A stretch of 64,000 nt of DNA, taken from Methyloprofundus sedimenti. Its GTDB lineage: Bacteria; Pseudomonadota; Gammaproteobacteria; Methylococcales; Methylomonadaceae. This document shows positions 26,229-34,850 of this stretch, in pieces (positions within the stretch are counted from its first letter, which is position 1; every line of letters starts with the position of its first letter). Both the position numbers and the translations under genes were made by a program. The stretch covers positions 524,403-588,402 of the forward strand of contig NZ_LPUF01000003.1 of the NCBI RefSeq assembly GCF_002072955.1. The letters run 5' to 3'. The notes beneath the pieces were generated by a model, which was given only the letters and a program-made list of their open reading frames with translations, made no database searches and was not told the DNA's origin.

Positions 26229-27217
26229 ATGACGACACTTGTAACCGGTGCAACAGGGCATTTGGGGGCTAATTTAGTCCGCGCATTATTAGCAAGAGGT
26301 GAAGAAGTTCGTGTCCTTTTGCGTAAAGACAGCAGTAATATTGAAGTAGAAGGGCTGGATGTAGAACATGCCTACGGCAACCTAAAAGATAAACAATCGC
26401 TTATCGCAGCCGTAAAAGGCTGTGATTATGTGTATCATCTCGCGGCCTTCGTCAGTATTCGTAACGGCGACCGCAAAGAACTGTATGACGTTAATGTGCT
26501 TGGTACTCGCTATTTAATGCAAGCCTGTCGTCTTCAGGGCGTTAAGAAAGTCGTACATTGCAGCTCCTTCGGCGCAGTAGGTAATAACCCCGATGGCGCA
26601 TCCAATGAAAAATGGGCAGTCAGTCCCTATGAAATGACGACTGACTATGAAATTTCTAAAACCTTTGCAGAACTCGAAGTTTATAAAGAAATTGTGCGCG
26701 GTCTGCCTGCAGTGATAGTCAATCCATCAGGTATTGTAGGTCCATGGGACTTTAAGCCTTCTCTGCTCGGTAGAACAATTATTGAATTTGCACAAGGAAA
26801 AATGCGTGCCTCAGTTCCGGGAGGATTTGATTTCACACCTGTTCAGGATGTAGTGCAGGGGCACCTGCTAGCCATGGAAAAGGGCGTTATTGGCGAGCGC
26901 TATTTACTTACCGGTGAACAACACAGTATTAATGAAACACTGGGCTGGCTGGAAGAATTTACCGGCGTAAGCAAACCTAGATGGGTCATCCCTACTTTTT
27001 CATGCAAAACATTGCCATCGTAAAAGACTGGATTGAACGGAAATTTTTCCCCCATGTTTATCCGCGCTTTAACTATCATTCCATTCGTCTGTTAAATTGC
27101 GGAAAATACGGAACCCATACCCGGGCAATAAATGAACTGGGCTTGAAACCAACACCCGTTAAAGAAGCCTACCGTGATTCGTTTCTCTGGTTTAAAGAAC
27201 ACCGATATATTGAGTAA
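26229..27217 (+). pseudogene. sdmB: SdmB-type NAD(P)-dependent sterol dehydrogenase/reductase with frameshift
   Basis: The first frame gives 264 residues of an extended short-chain dehydrogenase: TGATGHLGANL at the nucleotide site, NVLGTRYLMQACRLQGVKKV, CSSFGAVG, and the active-site YEISK. It then goes off frame at SCKTLPS. The family C-terminus continues in another frame from about 26990 (FFMQNIAIVKDWIERKFFPH to KEHRYIE). Restoring one T in the T-run at 26996-27000 gives a clean protein of 329 residues. So either the gene is newly broken or one base is missing in the assembly. If broken, C-4 demethylation would stop at the decarboxylation/reduction steps. Confidence 0.82.
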
Positions 27218-28042
27218 GCCTTGAAGTAAATTGAAGTGAGACATCATTAATCAAGCAACTTATCAATGATATCATTATCTCTCAGTGTCAGTGCCTGACG
27301 AATTGGAGATTGCAATTAGCCACCGAAAAAGAATAAATTTCAACTATTTCACGAATTTTTTGCTGCATTTGGGCGGTCTAAGGTTTTTACCTCTTTACTT
27401 CGGCGTGGCTTTAGGATTAGAGTGCTGTGCTTTTTAGCGTATTTGTTACTCCGTGCGTACTGGCCAACCTTTGCGGAATTTAAGAGAGCAGGCAAGAATA
27501 TATCACTAAGGCATAAACTCTATACACAACCTGGACTTTACAGTGAAGAAAAAAAACGCCCTAAACTATGCACATGATACCCATACTTGGTTACAACAAC
27601 GTCCATCGCTTCCCAGAATATAAACTTTTTAACACTCTGCTTTTACTTATTTTTGATCAGTGGTCAACTTAATTTGAGACATATTTATATGCACCTTCAA
27701 AAAAATACTGCACGGTGCGATAACTGCTACCTTTTTCCGTCCGTCAAGACAACCCTATCTTGTCAATGTCATGAACGCGACAACATTGACTATAATTTGT
27801 TGATGAATCGACTCAGATAAATGTGGACGTAATGGATTAAGCATTGTTATTATTTCATGGGAAGTCAGGTTTTGTATTTTAGAAGCCTCCTGCGTTCAAT
27901 ATTCCGCTTCATGTGGTTTGCTTGTTTCTAGCTAACACAGTTTTTTGGCGACGATATTGTTCATGATACCTCCACTATTATTCTCAGTATTTCAACTTTC
28001 TTGAAATAAACAGAAAATTACTTATTTATTATAAAAATTAAT
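27218..28042. other. Gene-poor gap with a transposase fossil
   Basis: These 825 bp hold no intact gene. Near 27556-27700 there is a degraded match to the C-terminal part of IS630-type transposases (separate entry). The remainder is AT-rich with no structure I can name. The promoter of the following glycosyltransferase gene should lie near its end. Confidence 0.5.
27556..27700 (+). pseudogene. Degenerate IS630-like transposase fragment
   Basis: In one frame the sequence reads NALNYAHDTHTWLQQRPSL, resembling the DNYATHKHPRVKAWLARRP block of IS630-family transposases. About 40 bp on, FTYF-stop-SVVNLI-stop-D resembles FTPTSASWLNLIER. Stops and shifts show it is a fossil. The match is visual and partial. 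Confidence 0.4.
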
Positions 28043-28771
28043 ATGCAAATCTCAGTTGTAGTTCCAGTGCATAATGAACAAGAGAATATTGAATCGTTAA
28101 TAGCAGAAATTGCTGCAGCACTTCAACCTTTATATACCTTTGAAATGATTTTTGTTGATGATGGCAGTAGCGATGCAACACTAGCAAAATTAAAAACGGC
28201 TGCACTGAAATATCCTCAATTACGTATACTTCACCATCAGGTTTGTTGTGGTCAAAGCCGTGCAATACATACTGGCGTCAGTGCTGCGCAATACTCATGG
28301 ATTGCTACACTTGATGGCGATGGGCAGAATGACCCTGCCGATATCTGCAAACTTGCCGAAGAACAACAGCAGCATGAAAATTCTGAGTCACTCTGGATGC
28401 TGGCAGGATTCCGTCATAAACGTAATGATAACGGTTGGCGTAAATTTTCATCGCGATTTGCTAATAGTATTCGTCAGAAAATTCTACAAGATAATACACC
28501 TGACACCGGTTGTGGTTTAAAGCTATTTTTGCGCGATAAATTTTTACAACTCCCTTATTTTGATCATATACATCGTTTTCTACCTGCCATGATATTAGCA
28601 ACGGGCGGGCAAGTCATTTCTGTCAAAGTGAATCATCGTCCACGTAATCATGGCCAATCAAAATATGGCACACTAGACCGGTTAATGGCAGGTATTATTG
28701 ATTTACTCGGTGTAGTCTGGTTAAAAAAACGTAGCAGTTTACCAAAAATAACTGAGGTTACTCGTGGATAA
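28043..28771 (+). CDS. Family 2 glycosyltransferase (polyprenyl-phosphate sugar synthase-like)
   Basis: This 242-residue GT-A enzyme resembles dolichyl-phosphate mannose synthase and ArnC. It starts with ISVVVPVHNEQENIESLIAEI and has FEMIFVDDGSSDAT, the DXD-type ATLDGDGQNDPAD and NHRPRNHGQSKYG. It lacks the two C-terminal membrane helices of ArnC. It overlaps the next gene by 8 bp and precedes a LAB_N protein and a convergent ArnT-like transferase. The three together suggest that a sugar is loaded on undecaprenyl phosphate and transferred to lipid A or another envelope acceptor. The sugar is not evident. Confidence 0.88.
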   Translation: MQISVVVPVHNEQENIESLIAEIAAALQPLYTFEMIFVDDGSSDATLAKLKTAALKYPQLRILHHQVCCGQSRAIHTGVSAAQYSWIATLDGDGQNDPADICKLAEEQQQHENSESLWMLAGFRHKRNDNGWRKFSSRFANSIRQKILQDNTPDTGCGLKLFLRDKFLQLPYFDHIHRFLPAMILATGGQVISVKVNHRPRNHGQSKYGTLDRLMAGIIDLLGVVWLKKRSSLPKITEVTRG

Positions 28772-29033
28772 AGAAACAAGCTGGTTAATTATCGGTTTTT
28801 TAGGTCAGGCTCTATTTTCTGCCCGATTCCTGATTCAATGGTTAGCAAGCGAACGAGCTAAACAAAGTGTCATACCAGTATTATTCTGGTATTTTAGTAT
28901 TTTTGGGGGGACAACTTTGCTGATTTATGCAATACATAAACAGGACCCTGTATTTATCGTTGGACAGGGATCTGGATTATTCATTTATGCGCGTAATTTA
29001 TATTTTATTTTACGGGCAAAAAAACAGTATTGA
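28764..29033 (+). CDS. LAB_N (lipid A biosynthesis N-terminal domain) membrane protein
   Basis: This 89-residue protein has three hydrophobic segments and the LAB_N signature GFLGQALFSARFLIQWLASERAK, then SVIPVLFWYFSIFGGTTLLIYAI and GQGSGLFIYARNLYFI. Such proteins commonly sit beside GT2 and ArnT-like enzymes and may help flip or present the lipid-linked sugar. The start is GTG at 28764, inside the last codons of the glycosyltransferase gene, so expression is coupled. Confidence 0.88.
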   Translation: MDKETSWLIIGFLGQALFSARFLIQWLASERAKQSVIPVLFWYFSIFGGTTLLIYAIHKQDPVFIVGQGSGLFIYARNLYFILRAKKQY

Positions 29034-29061
29034 ATAATTAAAAATAAGTTGAACACCTGTG

Positions 29062-30645
29062 TTATTTGGTTTGCATCTGTAGTGTTTGTTGCCCCGTTCT
29101 AAAAATTAGCCAGCGTTCACGTTGGCCCTGGATATAGCTAACATTAGTAGCTTTTTTTTCTTCTAAAGAAATCAAATAGCCATCAGGGTGAGCACTTGCC
29201 CAGCTAAGGGCTTGACCATTTTCTACGATTTCAATTGCATGAGTTAAGCGGCCAAGAAAGTGAAACTGCCCCTGATACTTTCCCACGTAAGCGACTGGCA
29301 TATCGTGTTCCTGAATGTCTTTTAATTTCTCAGCCGCAGGTTTTAAGTTATATGCAAGTCCGGTATAGTTAAAAAAGCAGAAAAAACCAATTACAATTGC
29401 AAGCACAACGGAGGTACTGACTGCCAAAATTGATAACTGGCGGAAATAGAGTGTTATACCCAATAAAGCCAAGCCAATGCTTAAAACACTTCCACCCCAA
29501 ACAAAATCCATGGTTTGTACCCAGGACAGTTTGGCAAATGTTGTCATTGAAGGCATCAATATTAAGAACAGTCCTACAGCACAAAAGCAAAGCGGTAAAG
29601 CCAATTCAGATAGCAGTGTAGCGGATTTTTCCGCATTCATTAGAAGGCGAGCGATGAGTAAGCTAAAAGCGGGTAACAGGGGCAGAAGATAATGTACTTG
29701 TTTACTCTGAATAAGAGAAAAAATCAGCAAGCAACTGATAAACCAGACACTACAAAAGCGAACGCCTGTGTCCTGTTTCCATGGCAAACCGATTAAACAC
29801 TTCCACATACGAGGCCATGCAACCCAGGGAAATATAAATAAGGGTAAAAAGGGAAAATACCACCAAAATGGACGTGCATGAATATGCGTTGTGACCGCTC
29901 TATTAGCCGTTTGACTCCATAAAATCGCATTTGCGTAAGCCTCGCCGCCTTGTATTGCGGCAGGGATTGCCCAGATTAAAGCGATCAAAGCACCGCTCAA
30001 TATAGCGATAAATTGATAGCTATACCAACGAGAATAGTTTTTTGACTGATTTTTTTCAATCCATACGGGCATCAATAAAGCAACGGGCAACAAATGCACA
30101 AAAATAACGGGTCCTTTAGCCAATAACCCAAGCCCAATAGCTAAAGCAAAAAATGACCAACCTTTTACTTCTTTACCTTGCGTAGCATTTACTAAACCCA
30201 GCATACCAAGTAATACACAATTACTGAGCAATATATCAAACATAGTCGCAGTTGCAAAAAGCGTCCACAATAGTGTAGCAATTAAAATCCACGGAGCAAG
30301 CAAGGCTACCTTTTCTTTATCAGGCCATAATTGCTTTGCTAATGAACGCGTCAGGTACAAGTTGAGTAATGCACAAACTGGACCTACCAGGCGTGCAGCC
30401 CATTCATTCACACCAAACAGGCTCCAGCTTAACTGAATAAGCCAAAATAATAATGGCGGTTTGTGACTATAGGTTTCACCATTAAGGTAGGGAACCAGAA
30501 AATCCTGACGTAACCACATTTCCCATGCAACACTAAGATAACGTGTCTCATCAATAGGTGTTGGAGTACGCAAGAAGATACTGAATGTCAGTAAAAGCCA
30601 TAAAGGGAGAATTCCCCAGCGTGCTAACTGAGAATTGTTAATCAT
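29062..30645 (-). CDS. ArnT/PMT-family lipid-linked sugar transferase
   Basis: This 527-residue integral membrane GT-C protein has many hydrophobic helices. The N-terminal loop contains TPIDETRYLSVAWEMW, the family acidic motif near the active site, followed by VPYLNGETYSHKPPLLFWLIQ, strongly reminiscent of ArnT. These enzymes take a sugar from undecaprenyl phosphate and attach it to lipid A or other periplasmic acceptors. It is convergent with the GT2-LAB_N pair, 28 bp apart, which probably supplies its donor. A short hydrophilic C-terminal domain follows the last helix. Confidence 0.88.
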   Translation of the reverse strand: MINNSQLARWGILPLWLLLTFSIFLRTPTPIDETRYLSVAWEMWLRQDFLVPYLNGETYSHKPPLLFWLIQLSWSLFGVNEWAARLVGPVCALLNLYLTRSLAKQLWPDKEKVALLAPWILIATLLWTLFATATMFDILLSNCVLLGMLGLVNATQGKEVKGWSFFALAIGLGLLAKGPVIFVHLLPVALLMPVWIEKNQSKNYSRWYSYQFIAILSGALIALIWAIPAAIQGGEAYANAILWSQTANRAVTTHIHARPFWWYFPFLPLFIFPWVAWPRMWKCLIGLPWKQDTGVRFCSVWFISCLLIFSLIQSKQVHYLLPLLPAFSLLIARLLMNAEKSATLLSELALPLCFCAVGLFLILMPSMTTFAKLSWVQTMDFVWGGSVLSIGLALLGITLYFRQLSILAVSTSVVLAIVIGFFCFFNYTGLAYNLKPAAEKLKDIQEHDMPVAYVGKYQGQFHFLGRLTHAIEIVENGQALSWASAHPDGYLISLEEKKATNVSYIQGQRERWLIFRTGQQTLQMQTK

Positions 30646-30968
30646 AATAAAAGTTCCTGATTACACACAATTCGCTGTCATGATTTAGCAAACTCAGCAC
30701 ATATAAAGCCAACAATTTAAATGTGAATGTATGAGTTATTTTTCTCATGAAATTGAAAAGTTAATTCATTTTGGTTGATTTTTGTTATATTTAGAACGGC
30801 TATCATATCAGTTACACGTATTTATTGAGATAACAGCATGAGGTTGAGCTTCACAATGACATAGGAGAGTGAGTAATCAAGTCTTTTTTCTGAAAAAACC
30901 ACCCTTGTTTATAATAAGCTTAACTCACTATCCAGTATTCTGGAAACCACAGTTGACTGGTATAAAAC
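30646..30968. other. Intergenic, AT-rich, no gene seen
   Basis: This 323-bp stretch should hold the promoter of the minus-strand ArnT-like gene. The TATAAAAC at 30961-30968 is one copy of the target duplication of the IS66-like element. I see no other feature. Confidence 0.5.
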
Positions 30969-30979
30969 GTAACTTCTCA

Positions 30980-32560
30980 TTATCCACTGGCAGCGGCCGC
31001 ACGAATGACTTCCGATAACGGAGGAATCCCTTCTAACTTCAGTAAGCGACTTTTTAAATAACCCCAAAATGACATGCCGTGCTTTCGGCAGGTCTTCTTG
31101 AGACTGGCAAAAGTATCACGGGCTTTCCGCCCTGCATCACTTCGTGTACTCCCGCTGATTTTTCGTTTCTTGACGTAATCCCTTATATCCCGTTCGCTTA
31201 AATTGTTATGAAGTGGGAGGTAGGGTTTGTCGAGTACACGGAGGAGTTCATGTTGATTTTTCCCCATTCGCCCGAGGGCCTGGTTAAGCGTTTCGTAACA
31301 GGTTTTGGTACTGCATAGGATTTGAAAGCGCTGCCTGATACTGCTCGCCTGTTCGGTAACAGGATTAAGTTTATAAGCTTTCAGGTCATGGTAAATCGAC
31401 CAAAGCTGGTCGCGTGCGTCATCTACTGCCTTGGTATGGCTGTCATTTAAAGGAATCAGGCGATTAATCACTCGTTCGGCATGGATCCAGCACAAGGCAT
31501 GATCAAAGACGTTAAACTGCCCTGCATCATCACTGATAATTGAAAAGTCAGAGGAAATGCCTTGGTCTAGCAGCCCTCCCATCAAAGCACCTTCCGTGAC
31601 TATTTTTCTGTGCCGAGGTTTAACGATGCCTTGCTGATCCAGCCATTCGCACCAGTCAGGTGCCGTGTTAATGCAGACACTGATATTTTCCAGTGTCGCC
31701 AAGATTACAACAGACAGCTTATTTTGTGCCATGTATTCAATGGCACCTGTGTTCAATGTATAAAGCGTTGTTTTGCCTTGTGATAGACAGTTTAAAAAAT
31801 TGATTCTGCTTTTACTTTCTGTACTACTGAACCAGGCAAAAAAATCATTGCCAATATGTGTGCAATAGCCATTTTGCCCTTTATGCCGTGCGCCAGTATC
31901 ATCTGTATGAATATATTTAGAAACGGATAATCCCGTCTTCAGTAATTCATCTTTTTCGGCATGAAAGTCGTCCAGATCTTCTGTTAGTATATAACTGAGC
32001 TTACCGCTCGAAATATCGACGCCTAAATCACGAATTTGTTCCAGTAGTAATGGCTGTGTGACATGTTGGTGATGGTATTGATAGAGAATAAAGGCAATAA
32101 GGCTTTTACCAAAGCTACCTCCCTGAATGTCTTCGGGAAGCTGACCTAAAATCGTAAGACCCTCTGGCGTTATATATTCTGCTAAACGATAACGAATGTT
32201 ATGAGTTTGAAAGGTAATATCCTGAATAACACGATCCTGATACCCTTTAAAGCGTGAACCCTCTGGGATTTCATCCGGCTGAATAATTTGGGTTTCATCT
32301 ATTTTGAGGTTGCCTTTTTTACTGCGCCTTGGGCCTTTTTTCCTTTTTGATGAGGAGTCATCACTTCCTGGGGCACCCTCCTTATCCATTGTACTCGGTT
32401 TGATTTTAGGCTTTGTGGTTTCGCCTTTAAGCTTGAGTATCTCTTGTGCTAACTCATCAATCTGCTTTTGTTGCCAGGCAAGCATTTCCAATAACACATC
32501 GACTAGCGGTGTGCGATCTTCTTTGTTTATCTCTGGTAATTCAGGTTTAGGCGAGTTCAT
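30980..32560 (-). CDS. IS66-family transposase
   Basis: From ATG 32560 the protein has 526 residues. It has an N-terminal leucine-rich coiled coil (VLLEMLAWQQKQIDELAQEILKLKG), a basic stretch (SSSKRKKGPRRSKKG) and the IS66 DDE region: KYIHTDDTGARHKG, ISDDAGQFNVFDHALCWIHAERVINRL, then NNLSERDIRDYVKKRKISGSTRSDAG and a C-terminal tail. An upstream in-frame extension to 32686 is read from ISL3 sequence and is an artefact of that insertion, which lies 48 bp before the start. The stop codon falls inside the left terminal repeat. The gene looks intact, but its native promoter has been displaced. Confidence 0.9.
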   Translation of the reverse strand: MNSPKPELPEINKEDRTPLVDVLLEMLAWQQKQIDELAQEILKLKGETTKPKIKPSTMDKEGAPGSDDSSSKRKKGPRRSKKGNLKIDETQIIQPDEIPEGSRFKGYQDRVIQDITFQTHNIRYRLAEYITPEGLTILGQLPEDIQGGSFGKSLIAFILYQYHHQHVTQPLLLEQIRDLGVDISSGKLSYILTEDLDDFHAEKDELLKTGLSVSKYIHTDDTGARHKGQNGYCTHIGNDFFAWFSSTESKSRINFLNCLSQGKTTLYTLNTGAIEYMAQNKLSVVILATLENISVCINTAPDWCEWLDQQGIVKPRHRKIVTEGALMGGLLDQGISSDFSIISDDAGQFNVFDHALCWIHAERVINRLIPLNDSHTKAVDDARDQLWSIYHDLKAYKLNPVTEQASSIRQRFQILCSTKTCYETLNQALGRMGKNQHELLRVLDKPYLPLHNNLSERDIRDYVKKRKISGSTRSDAGRKARDTFASLKKTCRKHGMSFWGYLKSRLLKLEGIPPLSEVIRAAAASG

Positions 32561-32608
32561 AGAATATATTGTAAAGCAACTTTTTAATATTTTCCCGTGG
32601 ATAATGAG

Positions 32609-34011
32609 GGCTCTTCCCGATTTCGCGGGGTGACCACAACATATAGTGTTAAGCATATCCGAATAAACGTCGGCCTTCGACATCAAGCCAAATATGCTGA
32701 AATAAACGCCCTATATCATAAATGCCATAGCAACGTCTTTTGATCACCTTAATTTTGTTATTCAGTCCTTCTACAAAACCACTGGTTTCACGGCGAAGAA
32801 AATAATTAGTGATTTCATGCTGCCAGTTTTGTAAGGTCACTATAAATGAGTTGAAACAGTCCAACTTCAGATTTCTAACCTGCTCGACCCATGAATTTAG
32901 CTCAGCTTCTGCCTGACTTTTACTTAAAGGTCGGTTAAAAATACCCGTCAATGCTTCCCGATAAATATAAATTTGCTTAAGCTCTGGCGCATAATTAAAG
33001 AGTTGTATTAATTTAATTTGTTGCTCTTCATTCAAGTCCCAGAGTGATTTTCGGAATAACCACATCACGCCTTTCAGTTGGGCATAATCCTCACTAGAAA
33101 GCGTCTTTTTCAGTGTTTTCATCTCTTTTATTCTTGCGTTGTCTGCACAGGCTCGATAGCTTTTGGTCACATGGAATCGATCAACCACAACCTCAACGCC
33201 ATGAAGTTCCTCATACACTGCATTACTGTAGCCGTCATACATATCAACGCAGGCACGTTGTATTGTTCTTTTAATTTCCACGGGAATGCTTTGTAGAAAT
33301 ATTTTTACTGTTTCCTTTTTGCGATTTGGCAATACGGCCAAAATGCATTTTTCTCCGCCTTCATTGATCCCTGAAATGATAACAACAAAATCTTTATGTC
33401 CTTTTTTTAACGCAATCTCATCAAGTCCAAGTAATGGCAGGCTTTTTATTGTCTCCCAATCCACTTCTTGACGAATATAACGATTAATAATGCCTTCAAC
33501 AGCCGCTTCATTAATGCCACGTTTGATACTGATGTCGGTTATTGTGCTATTGATTAGGTCGCGCAATATCCACTGTTCATAGGCTTTAGTATGTGGGCTT
33601 TTTTGATCATACCAACTACAGCGCTGAGTGGTTGTCGGGCCTTGATCACAATAAGGGCATTGGTAACGCTTCGGTTTGATCTTAATCCAGACGGACTGTT
33701 CAAAGATCGGTAAATGGCGTAACGTAATTTCTTTGCCATAGCCATAAAACTTATCGATAGGCTGATGGCATTGCCGACAAGTTGTGCCTTTGCATGTACT
33801 TTGGACTTTAATAATAATTCCTTTTTTAGACTCAGTATCAAATGCCTCTATTTGCACATCGGGTAAATCCAAAGGAATTTGTAACAATATCGGGTTCATT
33901 TATTTAAAGTTTGCCGTCTAAAAAGATGGCTATCATACCCAGCCTGCACCTAAATAATCAAATAGCAATATACTACATATAGTGACTACCCCGCGAAGTC
34001 GGGAAGAGCCA
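32609..34011 (-). mobile_element. ISL3-family insertion sequence, copy B (complete)
   Basis: This is a second copy of the element at 30-1431, in opposite orientation. The end repeats beginning GGCTCTTCCCG lie at 32609 and, inward from the other side, at 34011. The 8-bp target duplication ATAATGAG lies at 32601-32608 and 34012-34019. The encoded protein is identical to that of copy A, and the terminal non-coding sequence I compared is also identical. Confidence 0.95.
32649..33899 (-). CDS. ISL3-family transposase (copy B)
   Basis: This 416-residue protein is identical to the transposase at 141-1391 and has the same zinc-finger and DDE motifs (LLGLDEIALKKG, CVDMYDGYSNA, ETSGFVEGLNNK). It is intact. 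The two inverted copies 31 kb apart could recombine and invert the segment between them. Confidence 0.95.
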   Translation of the reverse strand: MNPILLQIPLDLPDVQIEAFDTESKKGIIIKVQSTCKGTTCRQCHQPIDKFYGYGKEITLRHLPIFEQSVWIKIKPKRYQCPYCDQGPTTTQRCSWYDQKSPHTKAYEQWILRDLINSTITDISIKRGINEAAVEGIINRYIRQEVDWETIKSLPLLGLDEIALKKGHKDFVVIISGINEGGEKCILAVLPNRKKETVKIFLQSIPVEIKRTIQRACVDMYDGYSNAVYEELHGVEVVVDRFHVTKSYRACADNARIKEMKTLKKTLSSEDYAQLKGVMWLFRKSLWDLNEEQQIKLIQLFNYAPELKQIYIYREALTGIFNRPLSKSQAEAELNSWVEQVRNLKLDCFNSFIVTLQNWQHEITNYFLRRETSGFVEGLNNKIKVIKRRCYGIYDIGRLFQHIWLDVEGRRLFGYA

Positions 34012-34033
34012 TAATGAGAAGTTTCTATAAAAC

Positions 34034-34850
34034 ATTATAAGTGACTGAATATAAAATATAATGATCGTAAATGCTTGTCACCTGCTGGGTGACTCTACTC
34101 CGCCTCACGGTTTTGTGGATTATTTAACTGCCGGATTAGCAAGTTCAATTTCGCCTAAACCCTGCAAAGCTATGCAGATCATAAATAAAAAAACAATTTT
34201 GATGACTAGCAATTTAATCATCTAAAAATTATATTATTTGCGCCCTTTGGTTTGCAGAATTTAGATTTTAAGATGGTTTCATAGCTCCATCTAAAAACAC
34301 AATTAGTCAGACTATTTTAACAAATGGATTACCGGTGATTTTAGTCTGTCCATTTGATAAAACTCACTCCCTATTCTCAATTTTCCATCCCTGCAGTTAA
34401 ATAGATTTTATAGCTCTTTAATAAACAGATTCACCTAAATCCCTCCACAATCTGACTATATCGCTAAATTAAACACAAATTAAGTCTTTTAGTTATAAAT
34501 AAAACCTGACAAGCATATATTTTATATGCATAAGTAATTGAATTAATTTAATTTTAATGAGTTGTATAAAATTCATACAAATTAACAGAACTGTAACAAT
34601 GCTGGGTGTTAGACTTACTTTTCTACTATTAATCCACAGACTTATCCACAGATAATGTGCACAACTTTTTTCTTTAATCTTGTTAAGTATTTAGCTTCAT
34701 AAGCAAAACATAAGATGCAAAAATACTTAAAAATAAATAATACATTAGTTCCCTGTTTAGATTATTAGATAACGCCAATAAGCAAATCTTGGGAACATGA
34801 AAACATCAATGTTATAATTTAAGATAACTTTTTTTAACCCTAACTACATT
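34034..34850. other. Long AT-rich intergenic region before argH
   Basis: These 817 bp have no supportable gene. They contain a group of DnaA-box-like sequences at 34630-34664 flanked by AT-rich DNA. The argH promoter must lie near the end. Confidence 0.5.
34630..34664. promoter_or_regulatory. Cluster of DnaA-box-like sequences
   Basis: A perfect consensus DnaA box TTATCCACA is at 34642-34650. A near-match TAATCCACA is at 34630-34638. TGTGCACAA at 34656-34664 is a near-match on the other strand. AT-rich tracts follow. A role in DnaA regulation or titration is possible. A replication origin is not supported by neighbours such as dnaA or mnmG. Confidence 0.45.

Larger units (their letters stand above)
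30969..34025 (-). mobile_element. IS66-like element interrupted by ISL3 copy B
   Basis: The left tip reads GTAACTTCTCATTATCCAC (30969-30987). The right tip, after removing the nested ISL3 and its duplication, reads GAAACTCTCATTATCCAC inward, the same repeat with a one-base gap and one mismatch. A perfect 8-bp target duplication TATAAAAC lies at 30961-30968 and 34026-34033, the size expected for IS66. Without the nested element it would be about 1.65 kb with a single large transposase gene and no tnpA/tnpB, a compact variant. The ISL3 landed inside the right terminal repeat. Confidence 0.85.

Noticed and set aside
32561..32686. N-terminal extension of the IS66 transposase
   Set aside because: These codons come from the inserted ISL3 end. 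The native start is ATG 32560.
34034..34850. Chromosomal replication origin
   Set aside because: Only three box-like sequences and no dnaA, dnaN, mnmG or parAB neighbours. Kept as a DnaA-box cluster only.
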